NCBI RefSeq assembly: GCF_030381805.1
Contig: NZ_JAUDRH010000004.1
Location: 62,001 to 126,000, forward strand
Length of the DNA: 64,000 bases
Origin: Chlorogloeopsis sp. ULAP01
Lineage (GTDB): Bacteria > Cyanobacteriota > Cyanobacteriia > Cyanobacteriales > Nostocaceae
Direction of reading: 5' to 3'
Part shown: piece by piece, positions 1 to 7,853 of the stretch
How the letters are laid out: every line of letters begins with the position of its first letter
Position numbering within the stretch: position 1 is the stretch's first letter
The notes under the pieces: generated by a model
What the model was told of the DNA's origin: nothing
Databases searched by the model: none
The model's input: the letters and a program-made list of their open reading frames with translations, nothing else
Translations under genes and position numbers: made by a program

Positions 1-558
1 ACTCGAATATTTTGTGGTCTGTGGACTGGAATCTAAATAATGTAAGAATTTCAGCGATTTTGAAAATAGTCTTGCAACCAGTCTGAAGCCATGCACTTGT
101 TTGCAATAGTAATTCCGTGTAAAGGAGGCAGATATAAATTTTCTGTATAACCTTCAGCAAAGCATGTGATTTCTCTATAAAGAAATACCACAGAGCAACT
201 TTAATCAAGCAAAACTTTTTCTTTAGTTGAGTGCCTGTGCCTGAATCTAAATAGCTCCAGAAGATAGTTTAATGGGAAAAAAAGACCTTTAAGGAACATT
301 GAGTATGATTTTTTAGGATTAGGTTCAATTATTCTCTATTTTTCTCATACTAACGCTGAGAGTATTAAAAATAAAACCTGTGTTACTGCAGATAATAGAA
401 TAGAAAAGAAGTCTTTTTATAGCTTCCAACTATCAGAAGGTAGAATTTTAGTAACAAATTCTACAGAATAGGATACACAAAAATCTGTATTCAGTCATAG
501 AACGATAACTTCCGGTACGCCTTTGGCGAACGCATCCATAACGCTTGTGAAATTTTTT
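1..558. other. Left-edge intergenic region, no supported gene
   Basis: AT-rich sequence upstream of agrE. A stop-free stretch runs on the + strand from 268 to a TAG at 469-471 (about 67 codons), but it has no ATG, GTG or TTG start and follows a run of seven A, so it could be the 3' scrap of a frameshifted gene or chance. Just before agrE (about 513-545) sits a GC-rich segment with a CGCC-TTT-GGCG hairpin and GCGAACGC core, like the small dispersed repeats of Nostocales. It creates an apparent in-frame TTG start at 523 that I do not accept for agrE. Confidence 0.5.
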
Positions 559-2670
559 ATGAATTCCCAGATTCGCTATTTAATGTGTCCCCCCGACCAC
601 TATGATGTTGATTATGTGATTAATCCCTGGATGGAAGGGAATATTCACAAATCATCGCGCGATCGCGCCGTCGAACAGTGGCATAACCTCCATAAAATTC
701 TTAAAGATCATGCAATTGTAGACTTAGCGCCACCGCAAAAAGGTTGGCCTGACATGGTGTTTACTGCCAACGCTGGTTTGGTACTGGGCGATAACGTAGT
801 TCTCAGTCGTTTTTTACATAAAGAGCGCCAAGGAGAAGAACCTTATTTCAAACAGTGGTTTGAAGAAAATGGTTACAAAGTCTACGAACTACCTAAAGAC
901 TTGCCTTTTGAGGGAGCAGGGGACGCGCTGCTGGATCGGGAAGGACGTTGGCTATGGGCGGGATACGGCTTTCGCTCAGAATTAGATTCTCATCCCTACC
1001 TCGCAAAATGGCTAGATATTGAAGTGTTATCCTTGCGATTGATAGATGAGCGCTTCTATCACCTCGATACTTGCTTTTGTCCGTTAACAGATGGCTATTT
1101 ACTTTACTATCCTGCCGCTTTTGATTCCTACTCCAATCGTTTAATTGAAATGCGAGTAGCACCCCAAAAGCGGATCGCTATTGATGAAACTGATGCAGTA
1201 AACTTTGCTTGCAACGCGGTGAATGTAGATCGTGTTGTAGTGATGAATAAGGCTAGCGATGCATTGAAAGCACGTCTTACCGAGATTGGTTTCCAGATCC
1301 TTGAAACACCACTCACAGAGTTTCTCAAAGCGGGTGGTGCAGCAAAATGTCTAACGCTACGGGTAACAGAACCAGTTAGAGAAGAAGTTCATGCCAACAC
1401 GCTAGTCGAAAGCCGCATCGTTCGTATGGAAGGACACTTGCTTGATGCTGGCTTAATTAACCGTGCCTTGGACTTGATCGTAGACAATGGCGGCAGTTTC
1501 CAAGTATTAAATTTCAACTTGGGAGAACAACGGCAAAGTACTTCCAAAGCGGAAGTGAAGGTGACAGCACCTTCCCATGATGTGATGGAAGAAATTATCT
1601 CGCAGTTAATTGACTTGGGGGCAGTAGATTTACCTCAAGATGAGCGAGATGCCAAACTAGAACCAGTTACAATCGCTGGTGTTGCTCCTGATGATTTTTA
1701 TGTCACTACGATTTATCCCACCGAGGTGCGAATTCGCGGCGAATGGATCAAAGTAGAAAATCAACGTATGGATGGCGCGATCGCTATTTCTCAAACCCCC
1801 CAAGGTTTGGTAGCACGGTGTAAATTATTGCGCGATTTAGAAGTTGGCGAGCAAGTAGTTGTAGATGTGCAAGGTATCCGCACCATCCGCAAGACGGAAT
1901 CGCGAGAAAAACGCAACGCTGAGGAATTCAGCTTTATGTCAGCAGGTGTTTCCAGCGAGCGGCGCGTAGAACTAGTTGTGGAGCAGGTAGCTTGGGAATT
2001 ACGTAAAATCCGCGATGCAGGTGGTAAAGTAGTTGTCACAGCCGGGCCTGTAGTAATTCACACTGGTGGCGGCGAACACTTGTCGCGACTGATTAGAGAA
2101 GGATACGTGCAGGCACTGTTGGGTGGTAACGCGATCGCCGTTCATGATCTCGAACAAGCGGTTATGGGTACTTCCCTTGGTGTGGATATGAAACGGGGTG
2201 TGGCAGTACGTGGTGGACACCGCCATCACCTCAAAGTGATTAATACCATTCGACGTTACGGTAGCATTGCCAAAGCTGTCGAAGCTGGGGTAATTCAAAG
2301 TGGCGTCATGTATGAGTGCGTCAACAATAACGTGCCTTTCTGCCTTGCCGGCTCGATTCGCGATGATGGGCCTTTACCTGATACTCAGATGGATCTGCTC
2401 AAAGCACAAGCAGAATACACCGAACTACTCAAAGGTGCAGAGATGATTTTAATGTTGTCATCAATGCTGCACTCTATTGGTGTAGGAAATATGACACCTG
2501 CGGGAGTGAAAATGGTGTGTGTGGATATCAACCCAGCAGTTGTGACGAAGTTAAGCGATCGAGGTTCAGTAGAGTCTTTGGGTGTTGTCACAGATGTGGG
2601 ATTATTCCTGAGTCTTTTGGTGCAGCAGTTGGATAAATTAACAAGTCCGTATACTGCCAAAGTGAGTTAA
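559..2670 (+). CDS. agrE: Bifunctional arginine dihydrolase / ornithine cyclodeaminase (AgrE/ArgZ type)
   Basis: Converts arginine to ornithine, CO2 and ammonia (N-terminal guanidine-modifying domain, residues about 1-280) and, by family knowledge, ornithine to proline through the C-terminal LOR/SDH-type domain (about 285-703). This is the main arginine catabolic route in cyanobacteria, important for cyanophycin nitrogen. With the ATG at 559 the protein is 703 residues, and Asn71, His168 and Cys264 fall exactly at the numbers known for catalytic residues of ArgZ. That supports this start over an in-frame TTG at 523, which lies in a repeat-like segment. The MVFTANAG and GGAAKCL motifs are intact. 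It stands alone; the next gene is 200 bp away behind a strong palindrome. Confidence 0.95.
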   Translation: MNSQIRYLMCPPDHYDVDYVINPWMEGNIHKSSRDRAVEQWHNLHKILKDHAIVDLAPPQKGWPDMVFTANAGLVLGDNVVLSRFLHKERQGEEPYFKQWFEENGYKVYELPKDLPFEGAGDALLDREGRWLWAGYGFRSELDSHPYLAKWLDIEVLSLRLIDERFYHLDTCFCPLTDGYLLYYPAAFDSYSNRLIEMRVAPQKRIAIDETDAVNFACNAVNVDRVVVMNKASDALKARLTEIGFQILETPLTEFLKAGGAAKCLTLRVTEPVREEVHANTLVESRIVRMEGHLLDAGLINRALDLIVDNGGSFQVLNFNLGEQRQSTSKAEVKVTAPSHDVMEEIISQLIDLGAVDLPQDERDAKLEPVTIAGVAPDDFYVTTIYPTEVRIRGEWIKVENQRMDGAIAISQTPQGLVARCKLLRDLEVGEQVVVDVQGIRTIRKTESREKRNAEEFSFMSAGVSSERRVELVVEQVAWELRKIRDAGGKVVVTAGPVVIHTGGGEHLSRLIREGYVQALLGGNAIAVHDLEQAVMGTSLGVDMKRGVAVRGGHRHHLKVINTIRRYGSIAKAVEAGVIQSGVMYECVNNNVPFCLAGSIRDDGPLPDTQMDLLKAQAEYTELLKGAEMILMLSSMLHSIGVGNMTPAGVKMVCVDINPAVVTKLSDRGSVESLGVVTDVGLFLSLLVQQLDKLTSPYTAKVS

Positions 2671-2693
2671 TTAAGGGTTTTCCCGGCTGCTCG

Positions 2694-2735
2694 TTGGCTG
2701 AGGCTGGAAAACTATTGGCTGAGGCTGGAAAACTA
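2694..2735. repeat. Two tandem copies of a 21-bp unit
   Basis: Two consecutive identical 21-bp units (2694-2714 and 2715-2735, beginning TTGGCTGAGGC) lie just after the agrE stop. The 21-bp period equals three heptamers and recurs in the arrays at 5.5 kb and 40.2 kb. Confidence 0.9.
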
Positions 2736-2743
2736 AATGATTG

Positions 2744-2777
2744 AGAACCCGGACTTCTTTAAAGAAGTCCGGGTTCT
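2744..2777. terminator. Perfect 34-bp palindrome after agrE, possible terminator
   Basis: The arm 2744-2760 (AGAACCCGGACTTCTTT) is the exact reverse complement of 2761-2777, giving a 17-bp stem with no spacer. It lies 74 bp after the agrE stop. There is no T-run, so it may be a dispersed palindromic repeat that also acts as a terminator or mRNA 3'-end stabiliser. Confidence 0.6.
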
Positions 2778-2870
2778 AAGTACCTCAATTTTCAAATTTT
2801 TCTAAATTATCTCAAATTTAATGACAGCAAAAAATTCACCCTTTTTCTGAGTTACGAGGGTAAATATAAA

Positions 2871-3794
2871 ATGAAAGGAAGAATAATTGGTTTTTTAATT
2901 TCCTTATATGAAAAGCTTTTGAGAATTTATAAAAAAATTAACCGAATTCATAATTTTTTATTAGATGTAGCAGAAGCCGAGATTCAAAGAAAAGAAAATC
3001 AGAAATCTACTTATCATTGTGTTTATATCCAGTCCCAAAATCAACAATTTAAAATGATTTTAAACTCCCCAGGTTTTGTGGAAGACACAATTATTAGAAG
3101 AAAAACATGGGAGCCTTATTTATCATCTGTTATTTGTTTCTTTATGAAAGAAGATGGTGTGTTCTTAGATATAGGAGCGAATATAGGTTATCACAGTTTA
3201 TATACAGCTGCTTCTTTTAGCAATTCGCAATGCATTTGCTTTGAGCCTCATCCAAAGATTTATAAGCAACTAGTGCAAAATGTACTAGTTAATACTGCAC
3301 TTAAAAATATTTGCTGCCACAACATTGCTGTCGGTGAGCAAAACGGTGAGATAACTTTTTATGTGCAACGCGATGATTCTTATAACCGAGGATTATCAAG
3401 TCTAGCATACAATTATGACTTAGGTGAAAACTGCGATCAAATCAAAGTAAATATCATTCAACTAGATGATTTTATAGATGAAAATCTCAAAAGCAAAATT
3501 AGTGTGATCAAAATAGATACACAAGGGTGTGAATATCAAGTATTTTGTGGTGCTTTGGATACTATTAATAAATCAAAACCCATAATAATTTTTGAATTTG
3601 AACCTGATTATCACAGTGCAGATTCTGAAGGAGCTTTAAAAAATATATTAGAGAAGATTCCAGATTATAAGATTTTACTGATTGATAGAGATTTACTGGC
3701 AATTAGAGAATTTGAAATTTCAGAGGTTTGCAAACATGGTTTTGAGGGTGATTTTATTTGTCTGCCGAAAAATGATTTTGATTTTTATTTGTAA
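2871..3794 (+). CDS. FkbM-family SAM-dependent methyltransferase
   Basis: 307 residues. The core (about 95-260) carries a class I SAM-binding motif FLDIGANIGYHS at about residue 99, an acidic FEPHP strand-2 motif, and the FkbM-typical stretch VIKIDTQGCEY followed by a FEFEP motif. FkbM proteins O-methylate sugars or secondary metabolites; the substrate here cannot be read. The N-terminal 80 residues are lysine/isoleucine rich and not part of the fold. The gene is visibly more AT-rich than agrE and pyrG, which fits a transferable polysaccharide-type methyltransferase, but no glycosyltransferases lie next to it. It ends in a hairpin at 3801-3829. Confidence 0.85.
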   Translation: MKGRIIGFLISLYEKLLRIYKKINRIHNFLLDVAEAEIQRKENQKSTYHCVYIQSQNQQFKMILNSPGFVEDTIIRRKTWEPYLSSVICFFMKEDGVFLDIGANIGYHSLYTAASFSNSQCICFEPHPKIYKQLVQNVLVNTALKNICCHNIAVGEQNGEITFYVQRDDSYNRGLSSLAYNYDLGENCDQIKVNIIQLDDFIDENLKSKISVIKIDTQGCEYQVFCGALDTINKSKPIIIFEFEPDYHSADSEGALKNILEKIPDYKILLIDRDLLAIREFEISEVCKHGFEGDFICLPKNDFDFYL

Positions 3795-3800
3795 GTATAT

Positions 3801-3829
3801 TATCAAAGTTAAGCGATCGCGCTTTGATA
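3801..3829. terminator. Hairpin after the FkbM gene
   Basis: TATCAAAG (3801-3808) and CTTTGATA (3822-3829) form an 8-bp stem whose loop contains a HIP1 octamer. It starts 6 bp after the stop codon. Probable terminator, though the T-run is poor. Confidence 0.5.
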
Positions 3830-3889
3830 AAATAGCTTGATGTAGTAATTCATCTATTCAAAGTAAAATCACCAACCAAACAGGAAATT

Positions 3890-4423
3890 ATGATTCAAGG
3901 AGTAGCTTTCACAAGAGAGTTAGAAATTCGCTGGGTAAGTATTGTTGCAGATATTTTATTAGCAGGGATGGTGGTAGGGCCAATTGCTGCACCCTTTCTA
4001 GCAGCATCTGGATTGCCAATTTTACCTACAATTGCGGACATTATTTATTTTATGGGTAGTCATGTTTGCCCACAACCGAACATGGGTGTAGCCTTAGCTG
4101 CACCGTTTATTATGGCTGTGTGTATGCGTTGCTATGGTACGGTAACGGGTTTGCTGCTAACTCGTTTACTGTGTGGGATCACAGGCGGTAAAGGATTTTA
4201 TTGGTTGCATCAATATGGTTGGAGTGGTGTAGCCCTTGCCACTGTCTTGATGATGGCTTATCCATTGGAATTAGCAGCAGAAGTTTTGGGAGTGTGGAGT
4301 TTCAATAATTACATTGTTACAGTCTTTGGGTTGATAACGGGTTTGGCGTGGGGCTTGATGACAATGCCGATATTGCACACTCAAGAGATAAAATCGACAA
4401 CCTTGTTAGCAGATGAAAACTGA
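3890..4423 (+). CDS. DUF2085-family integral membrane protein
   Basis: 177 residues, very hydrophobic, with about four membrane segments (roughly 17-40, 70-100, 110-130, 140-165). The motif GSHVCPQPNM followed by CMRCYGTVTG matches the DUF2085 signature, where conserved His, Cys and Arg residues precede a CxRC-GxYxG motif. Function of the family is unknown. The stop overlaps the start of the next gene by 11 bp, suggesting translational coupling, although the two proteins have no evident link. Confidence 0.75.
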   Translation: MIQGVAFTRELEIRWVSIVADILLAGMVVGPIAAPFLAASGLPILPTIADIIYFMGSHVCPQPNMGVALAAPFIMAVCMRCYGTVTGLLLTRLLCGITGGKGFYWLHQYGWSGVALATVLMMAYPLELAAEVLGVWSFNNYIVTVFGLITGLAWGLMTMPILHTQEIKSTTLLADEN

Positions 4424-5234
4424 CTCCATTTTTTACCAGATATTTCAGAATTTCCCTGGTATTTTCTTTGAACTCATTGGTCAACCTGCTGTAACTGGTG
4501 CTATTTACGAATTTATTTCAGTGGAAGTTAAACAAACAGCTTTTCGTATAGATGGTTTGTTTCTTCCCGAACCAGGCTTAATTGAACAACCTATCTATTT
4601 TCTCGAAATACAGTTCCAGAAAGATAACAGATTATACCAGCGCTTGTTTGCGGAAATATTCCTTTACTTCTCCAGATATGACTGTGGAAATGATTGGCGT
4701 GGAGTGGTGATATTTAAGAACAAGAGTCTAGATCCTGGTGTACCATTGCAGTATCGAGGGTTATTGATGAGTCAGCAAGTACAGATTTTGTACTTAGATG
4801 AACTAGGAGTAGAGGAATCCCTCGGCGTGGGTGTGGTTAAATTAGTTGTAGAAAATCAGAAAAAAGCAGCTAATTTTGCTAGACAGTTGCTCAACAAAGC
4901 TAGGCAAGAAATTGCCGATGAACTCAACAGGCAGCGAATCATTGAATTGATTGAGACAATAGTCTTATACAAGTTTCCACAAATGACTCGCCAGGAGTTA
5001 GAAGCTATGTTTGGATTTAAAGAGTTAAAGCAAACAAGATACTTTCAAGAAGTGGCGCAAGAAGCCAGAGAACAAGGAATACAAGAAGGAAGGCAAGAAG
5101 GAAGGCAAGAAGGTAAGCTAGAAGCAGTACCCCGCTTGTTAGCATTGGGGCTGTCTGTGGAACAGGTTGCGGAGGCTTTAGGTTTATCAGTTGAGCAAGT
5201 GCAACAAAAAGCAGATGAGCAAACTTCTACTTGA
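4413..5234 (+). CDS. Rpn-family PD-(D/E)XK nuclease / putative transposase (DUF2887-like)
   Basis: 273 residues. The N-terminal half has the Rpn/PDDEXK layout: FRIDGLF (catalytic Asp) then FLEIQFQ (Glu-x-Gln) and a YFSRYD helix. The family includes RpnA-type recombination-promoting nucleases and is very abundant in filamentous cyanobacteria. The C-terminus has the usual hydrophilic EGRQEGRQEG repeats, encoded by 12-bp direct DNA repeats at about 5083-5115, then two LGLSVEQV copies forming a helix-turn-helix-like tail. It overlaps the DUF2085 gene. Intact by length; likely a mobile or defence-associated accessory gene. Confidence 0.85.
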   Translation: MKTDSIFYQIFQNFPGIFFELIGQPAVTGAIYEFISVEVKQTAFRIDGLFLPEPGLIEQPIYFLEIQFQKDNRLYQRLFAEIFLYFSRYDCGNDWRGVVIFKNKSLDPGVPLQYRGLLMSQQVQILYLDELGVEESLGVGVVKLVVENQKKAANFARQLLNKARQEIADELNRQRIIELIETIVLYKFPQMTRQELEAMFGFKELKQTRYFQEVAQEAREQGIQEGRQEGRQEGKLEAVPRLLALGLSVEQVAEALGLSVEQVQQKADEQTST

Positions 5235-5258
5235 TGTCGTACTTAGAAGTTTTACTTC

Positions 5259-5438
5259 CTACGATCGCTCCCGTGTTTCAGCTTGATGACGCAACTCACG
5301 GGCGTAAACTTTATTGTTTTCTTGTAGGTCGAACTCACCGCTTTTAATTATTTTCACAAATGAATCAAACCCTCTTCCAAGAGCATCAGCACAGGCAAAT
5401 TATACCGCATTGACTTTGATGGCAATGCCCACTCTACG
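5259..5438 (-). pseudogene. Possible gene remnant (interrupted reading frame)
   Basis: On the minus strand a frame from 5438 reads RRVGIAIKVNAV, hits TAA (5400-5402), then continues FACADALGRGFDSFVKII, SGEFDLQENNKVYARELRHQ and a short tail to TAG at 5259-5261. The second part looks like a genuine soluble C-terminus (mixed charged and hydrophobic pattern), but no family was recognised and no proper start remains. Likely a decayed gene; function unknown. Confidence 0.35.
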
Positions 5439-5471
5439 ATTTGTGATCTAATGATTGCAATGTTAGTACGT

Positions 5472-5639
5472 CGGGCTGTTATGCCAATACATCGGTCTGT
5501 GATATTAATACATCAACCTGTTATGTTAATGCATCAGGCTGTGATATCAATAAGTTGGGTTGTTATGCCAATACATCGGTCTGTGATATTAATATATCAA
5601 CCTGTGATGTTAATGCATCGGCTTGCGATAGCTAACCAA
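5472..5639. repeat. Tandem array of 21-bp units in an 84-bp higher-order period
   Basis: Eight consecutive 21-bp units start at 5472, 5493, 5514, 5535, 5556, 5577, 5598 and 5619. Units 1-3 closely match units 5-7, so four units form an 84-bp super-repeat; unit 8 is degenerate. Common core: CTGTGATATTAAT or CTGTTATGCCAAT. The + strand is open through the array (5451-5699) only because 21 is a multiple of three; the peptide is a seven-residue hydrophobic repeat with no sign of selection as protein. Confidence 0.85.
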
Positions 5640-5783
5640 TTCTTGGAGTTTCTTTGCAATGGAATTTGCTTTGCAACTTCCCTTGCCACAACCTGTTAAG
5701 TTGATGATGGTATCCTGTCGAGTCAGATTACCGATTACTTGAACAAAACTTCAGTAATTCCACTATAATGCTCAGTTTTAATC

Positions 5784-5900
5784 TCATGCGATCGCTTCCA
5801 TCAAGGAAACTCCTTGAGTGCGAACATCTTGCAGTTCAGGGGAATAAGCAGAATATCCATTTTCGTCTTTTTCAATGATGATGTTGACTCGCCCAGACAT
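5784..5900 (-). pseudogene. Truncated HicB-like antitoxin
   Basis: A 38-residue frame opens at ATG 5898-5900, preceded by a very good ribosome site (AGGAGGT, 6 bp upstream), and reads MSGRVNIIIEKDENGYSAYS then PELQDVRTQG and VSLMEAIA before TGA at 5784-5786. This is the N-terminal strand-turn-strand part of HicB antitoxins, which are normally 65-140 residues. The frame is cut at a HIP1 site. No HicA partner is recognisable; a 19-codon upstream frame ends with TAA just before this start. Most likely a relic of a toxin-antitoxin or lone HicB gene; a very short functional protein is less likely. Confidence 0.6.
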
Positions 5901-5988
5901 TTAACTACCTCCTGAGTTTTTATGAGGTTCACCAAAGCAGTGATCGTCTTCTGCTAACATCCATAATCTCAAGTAAAATAAACCCAGT

Positions 5989-7770
5989 TTACTCTACACT
6001 CTTAAACCACTCGACAATACCTTGTGCGATCGCCTTTGCTAATTTCTTCTGTTCTTTCTCATCTGTTACCCACTCAAATTCCCAAGGGTTGCTCATAAAA
6101 CCTAACTCCAGCAACACTGATGGCGCAGCAGCTGGGCGTGTGAGCGCTAAGTTATTCCAAAACACGCCATAGGATGGACGCTCTAATTTCTCGACAAGAT
6201 AATTTTGTATAAATACTGCTAAACTGTGCGCTTGGGGATGATACCAAAAAGTTCCCACTCCCTTGGTGTTTTCGGCATCACCACTATCAGGCAGAGAGTT
6301 GTAATGTATGGATAAAGCTATAGCTGGTTCTTGTTGATTGATAATTTCTTGACGTTCAACTAGTGACACTTCTCTATCTTCCTCTCGTGTCATCACTACT
6401 GTTGCGCCTCGCTTCACCAACTCATCTCGCAGCAACTTTGACACTACCAAATTAACATCTTTTTCCAGAACTCTATTTGGACCTGATGCGCCTGATTCTT
6501 TCCCACCATGTCCAGGATCTAATAAAATCTTAATTCCAGATAAAGGTTTACGTTTTGAGTCAGGAATTACTGGTGGGTGACGCAAACTTAAAACCAAACT
6601 CGTACCTTCGTATCTGAGCTTATATCCCCACTGCTGGTCATTTTTGAGGTGAAAGGTATATTGTATTTGTCCTGGTGCCACCTGCTGCCAATCGAGACGA
6701 GAAATTAAGGGGTTATCATCTAAACGAATAATATCTGTTTGGGCAGTCGTATTGTGGAGGGTGAGGGTAAAAGTGCGATCACCTTGTTGTACGGAAATTG
6801 GCACGGGAACTTGCAGAGGAAAAACCATCTCTGTGCGATCGCTCTTGGGGCGATAACCAACACTGCGAATAATTGAGCGCGGGGGAATTGCTCCTGATAT
6901 AATTGTCGTTTCCTTACTATTAATCCAGCCGCCGTAGTCTAAGCGCAACCATTCTCCTTCCCTTCCTGTGACTGCGGCTTGTGTTCCTTTGGGTAACGGT
7001 GTGAGTCGAGAATAATCTGTGCTTGGCCCGGTACGAGCAACACCAGCTTCTGTTGTGACTGCGACAACTTGCGGTTGTGCAGGTGAAAGAATGGTTATTT
7101 TTCCGGGGCTTTCCTGAGTTGTTGTTTGACCATTAAGTGTAAGTTGAAACTGAGGTTTACCCAAATTCACATCTTTGGTATTATCCGATAAACTAATACC
7201 AAAACTAGTGGTGCAACCCTCGTATTTACCAACAGTGGATTGAGAAGGTTGATTTTTACCTGTCAATGCTGCCAAGTTACTGGGCAACTGAACTTGTTGA
7301 AGTTGAGGCGAAAGAGGTATTGTTTGATTACCCAATTTCACAGATACACTGGCATTGGGAGCAGCGATCGCGCTAAAACAAATAAGTTCCCCCGGCAGTC
7401 TGGCTATGTCTTTTGCTGGAGTCAGGGAATCTTTAGCAAAGGCTAACCCTTGTGGTACTTCAGGTTGGGTAGCAAGCCTTGTTACTTTAATCTGAACTGT
7501 TTGATTTTGGTGACTTACGGTAAAGAGATTTTCTCCCAACTTTAAGGGTAAACTGGGAGCAAAATGACCAGACTGACTGCGGTTTACCGGTTTACCATTG
7601 ATGAGAACTTGTCCGGTTGGTGGTGCTGTGCCAATGAAAAAAATTTTATCGCTGCTAGTCTGGTAGTTTGCGGGAGGATAAACAACCTGAAGGGATTGCT
7701 CTTGTGCCAAAACTACTACAGTAGAAGAAAGTATAGAACCTAATAATACTAATCCTAAAAGTGATCTCAC
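5989..7770 (-). CDS. N-acetylmuramoyl-L-alanine amidase (Amidase_3) with SH3-like domain
   Basis: 593 residues with GTG start (7768-7770) and a clear N-terminal signal peptide (SLLGLVLLGSILSSTVVVLA). Residues about 30-90 form a beta-rich domain; about 245-295 match a bacterial SH3-like domain (VARTGPSTDYSRLTPLPKGT, a cell-wall or peptide binding fold); about 410-590 are Amidase_3, with zinc-site motifs LLDPGHGGKESGA, the Glu in VLEKDVNL, SIHYNSL and the catalytic Glu in LLELGFMSN. It cleaves the lactyl-amide bond of peptidoglycan in the periplasm for cell separation or septal perforation. Divergent from pyrG with an 83-bp gap that must hold both promoters. It differs from the Anabaena AmiC proteins in having an SH3 rather than a recognised AMIN region. 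Confidence 0.9.
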   Translation of the reverse strand: MRSLLGLVLLGSILSSTVVVLAQEQSLQVVYPPANYQTSSDKIFFIGTAPPTGQVLINGKPVNRSQSGHFAPSLPLKLGENLFTVSHQNQTVQIKVTRLATQPEVPQGLAFAKDSLTPAKDIARLPGELICFSAIAAPNASVSVKLGNQTIPLSPQLQQVQLPSNLAALTGKNQPSQSTVGKYEGCTTSFGISLSDNTKDVNLGKPQFQLTLNGQTTTQESPGKITILSPAQPQVVAVTTEAGVARTGPSTDYSRLTPLPKGTQAAVTGREGEWLRLDYGGWINSKETTIISGAIPPRSIIRSVGYRPKSDRTEMVFPLQVPVPISVQQGDRTFTLTLHNTTAQTDIIRLDDNPLISRLDWQQVAPGQIQYTFHLKNDQQWGYKLRYEGTSLVLSLRHPPVIPDSKRKPLSGIKILLDPGHGGKESGASGPNRVLEKDVNLVVSKLLRDELVKRGATVVMTREEDREVSLVERQEIINQQEPAIALSIHYNSLPDSGDAENTKGVGTFWYHPQAHSLAVFIQNYLVEKLERPSYGVFWNNLALTRPAAAPSVLLELGFMSNPWEFEWVTDEKEQKKLAKAIAQGIVEWFKSVE

Positions 7771-7853
7771 GCCAAAATAAAATAAGTCTCACAACAATAT
7801 ACTGTGGCACAATGACGGGGTGTATCTGGGGAAGTTGCTAGAATTTACGAATT

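Noticed and set aside
268..471. 67-codon open stretch at the left edge
   Set aside because: No start codon and no recognised motif; could be a frameshifted scrap, but not enough to call a gene.
523..558. In-frame TTG extension of agrE by 12 residues
   Set aside because: It lies in a GC-rich repeat-like segment, and the ATG at 559 places Asn71, His168 and Cys264 at the known ArgZ positions.
5451..5699. 82-codon plus-strand open frame
   Set aside because: It is the translation of the 21-bp tandem repeat; the period keeps all frames regular and there is no ribosome site.
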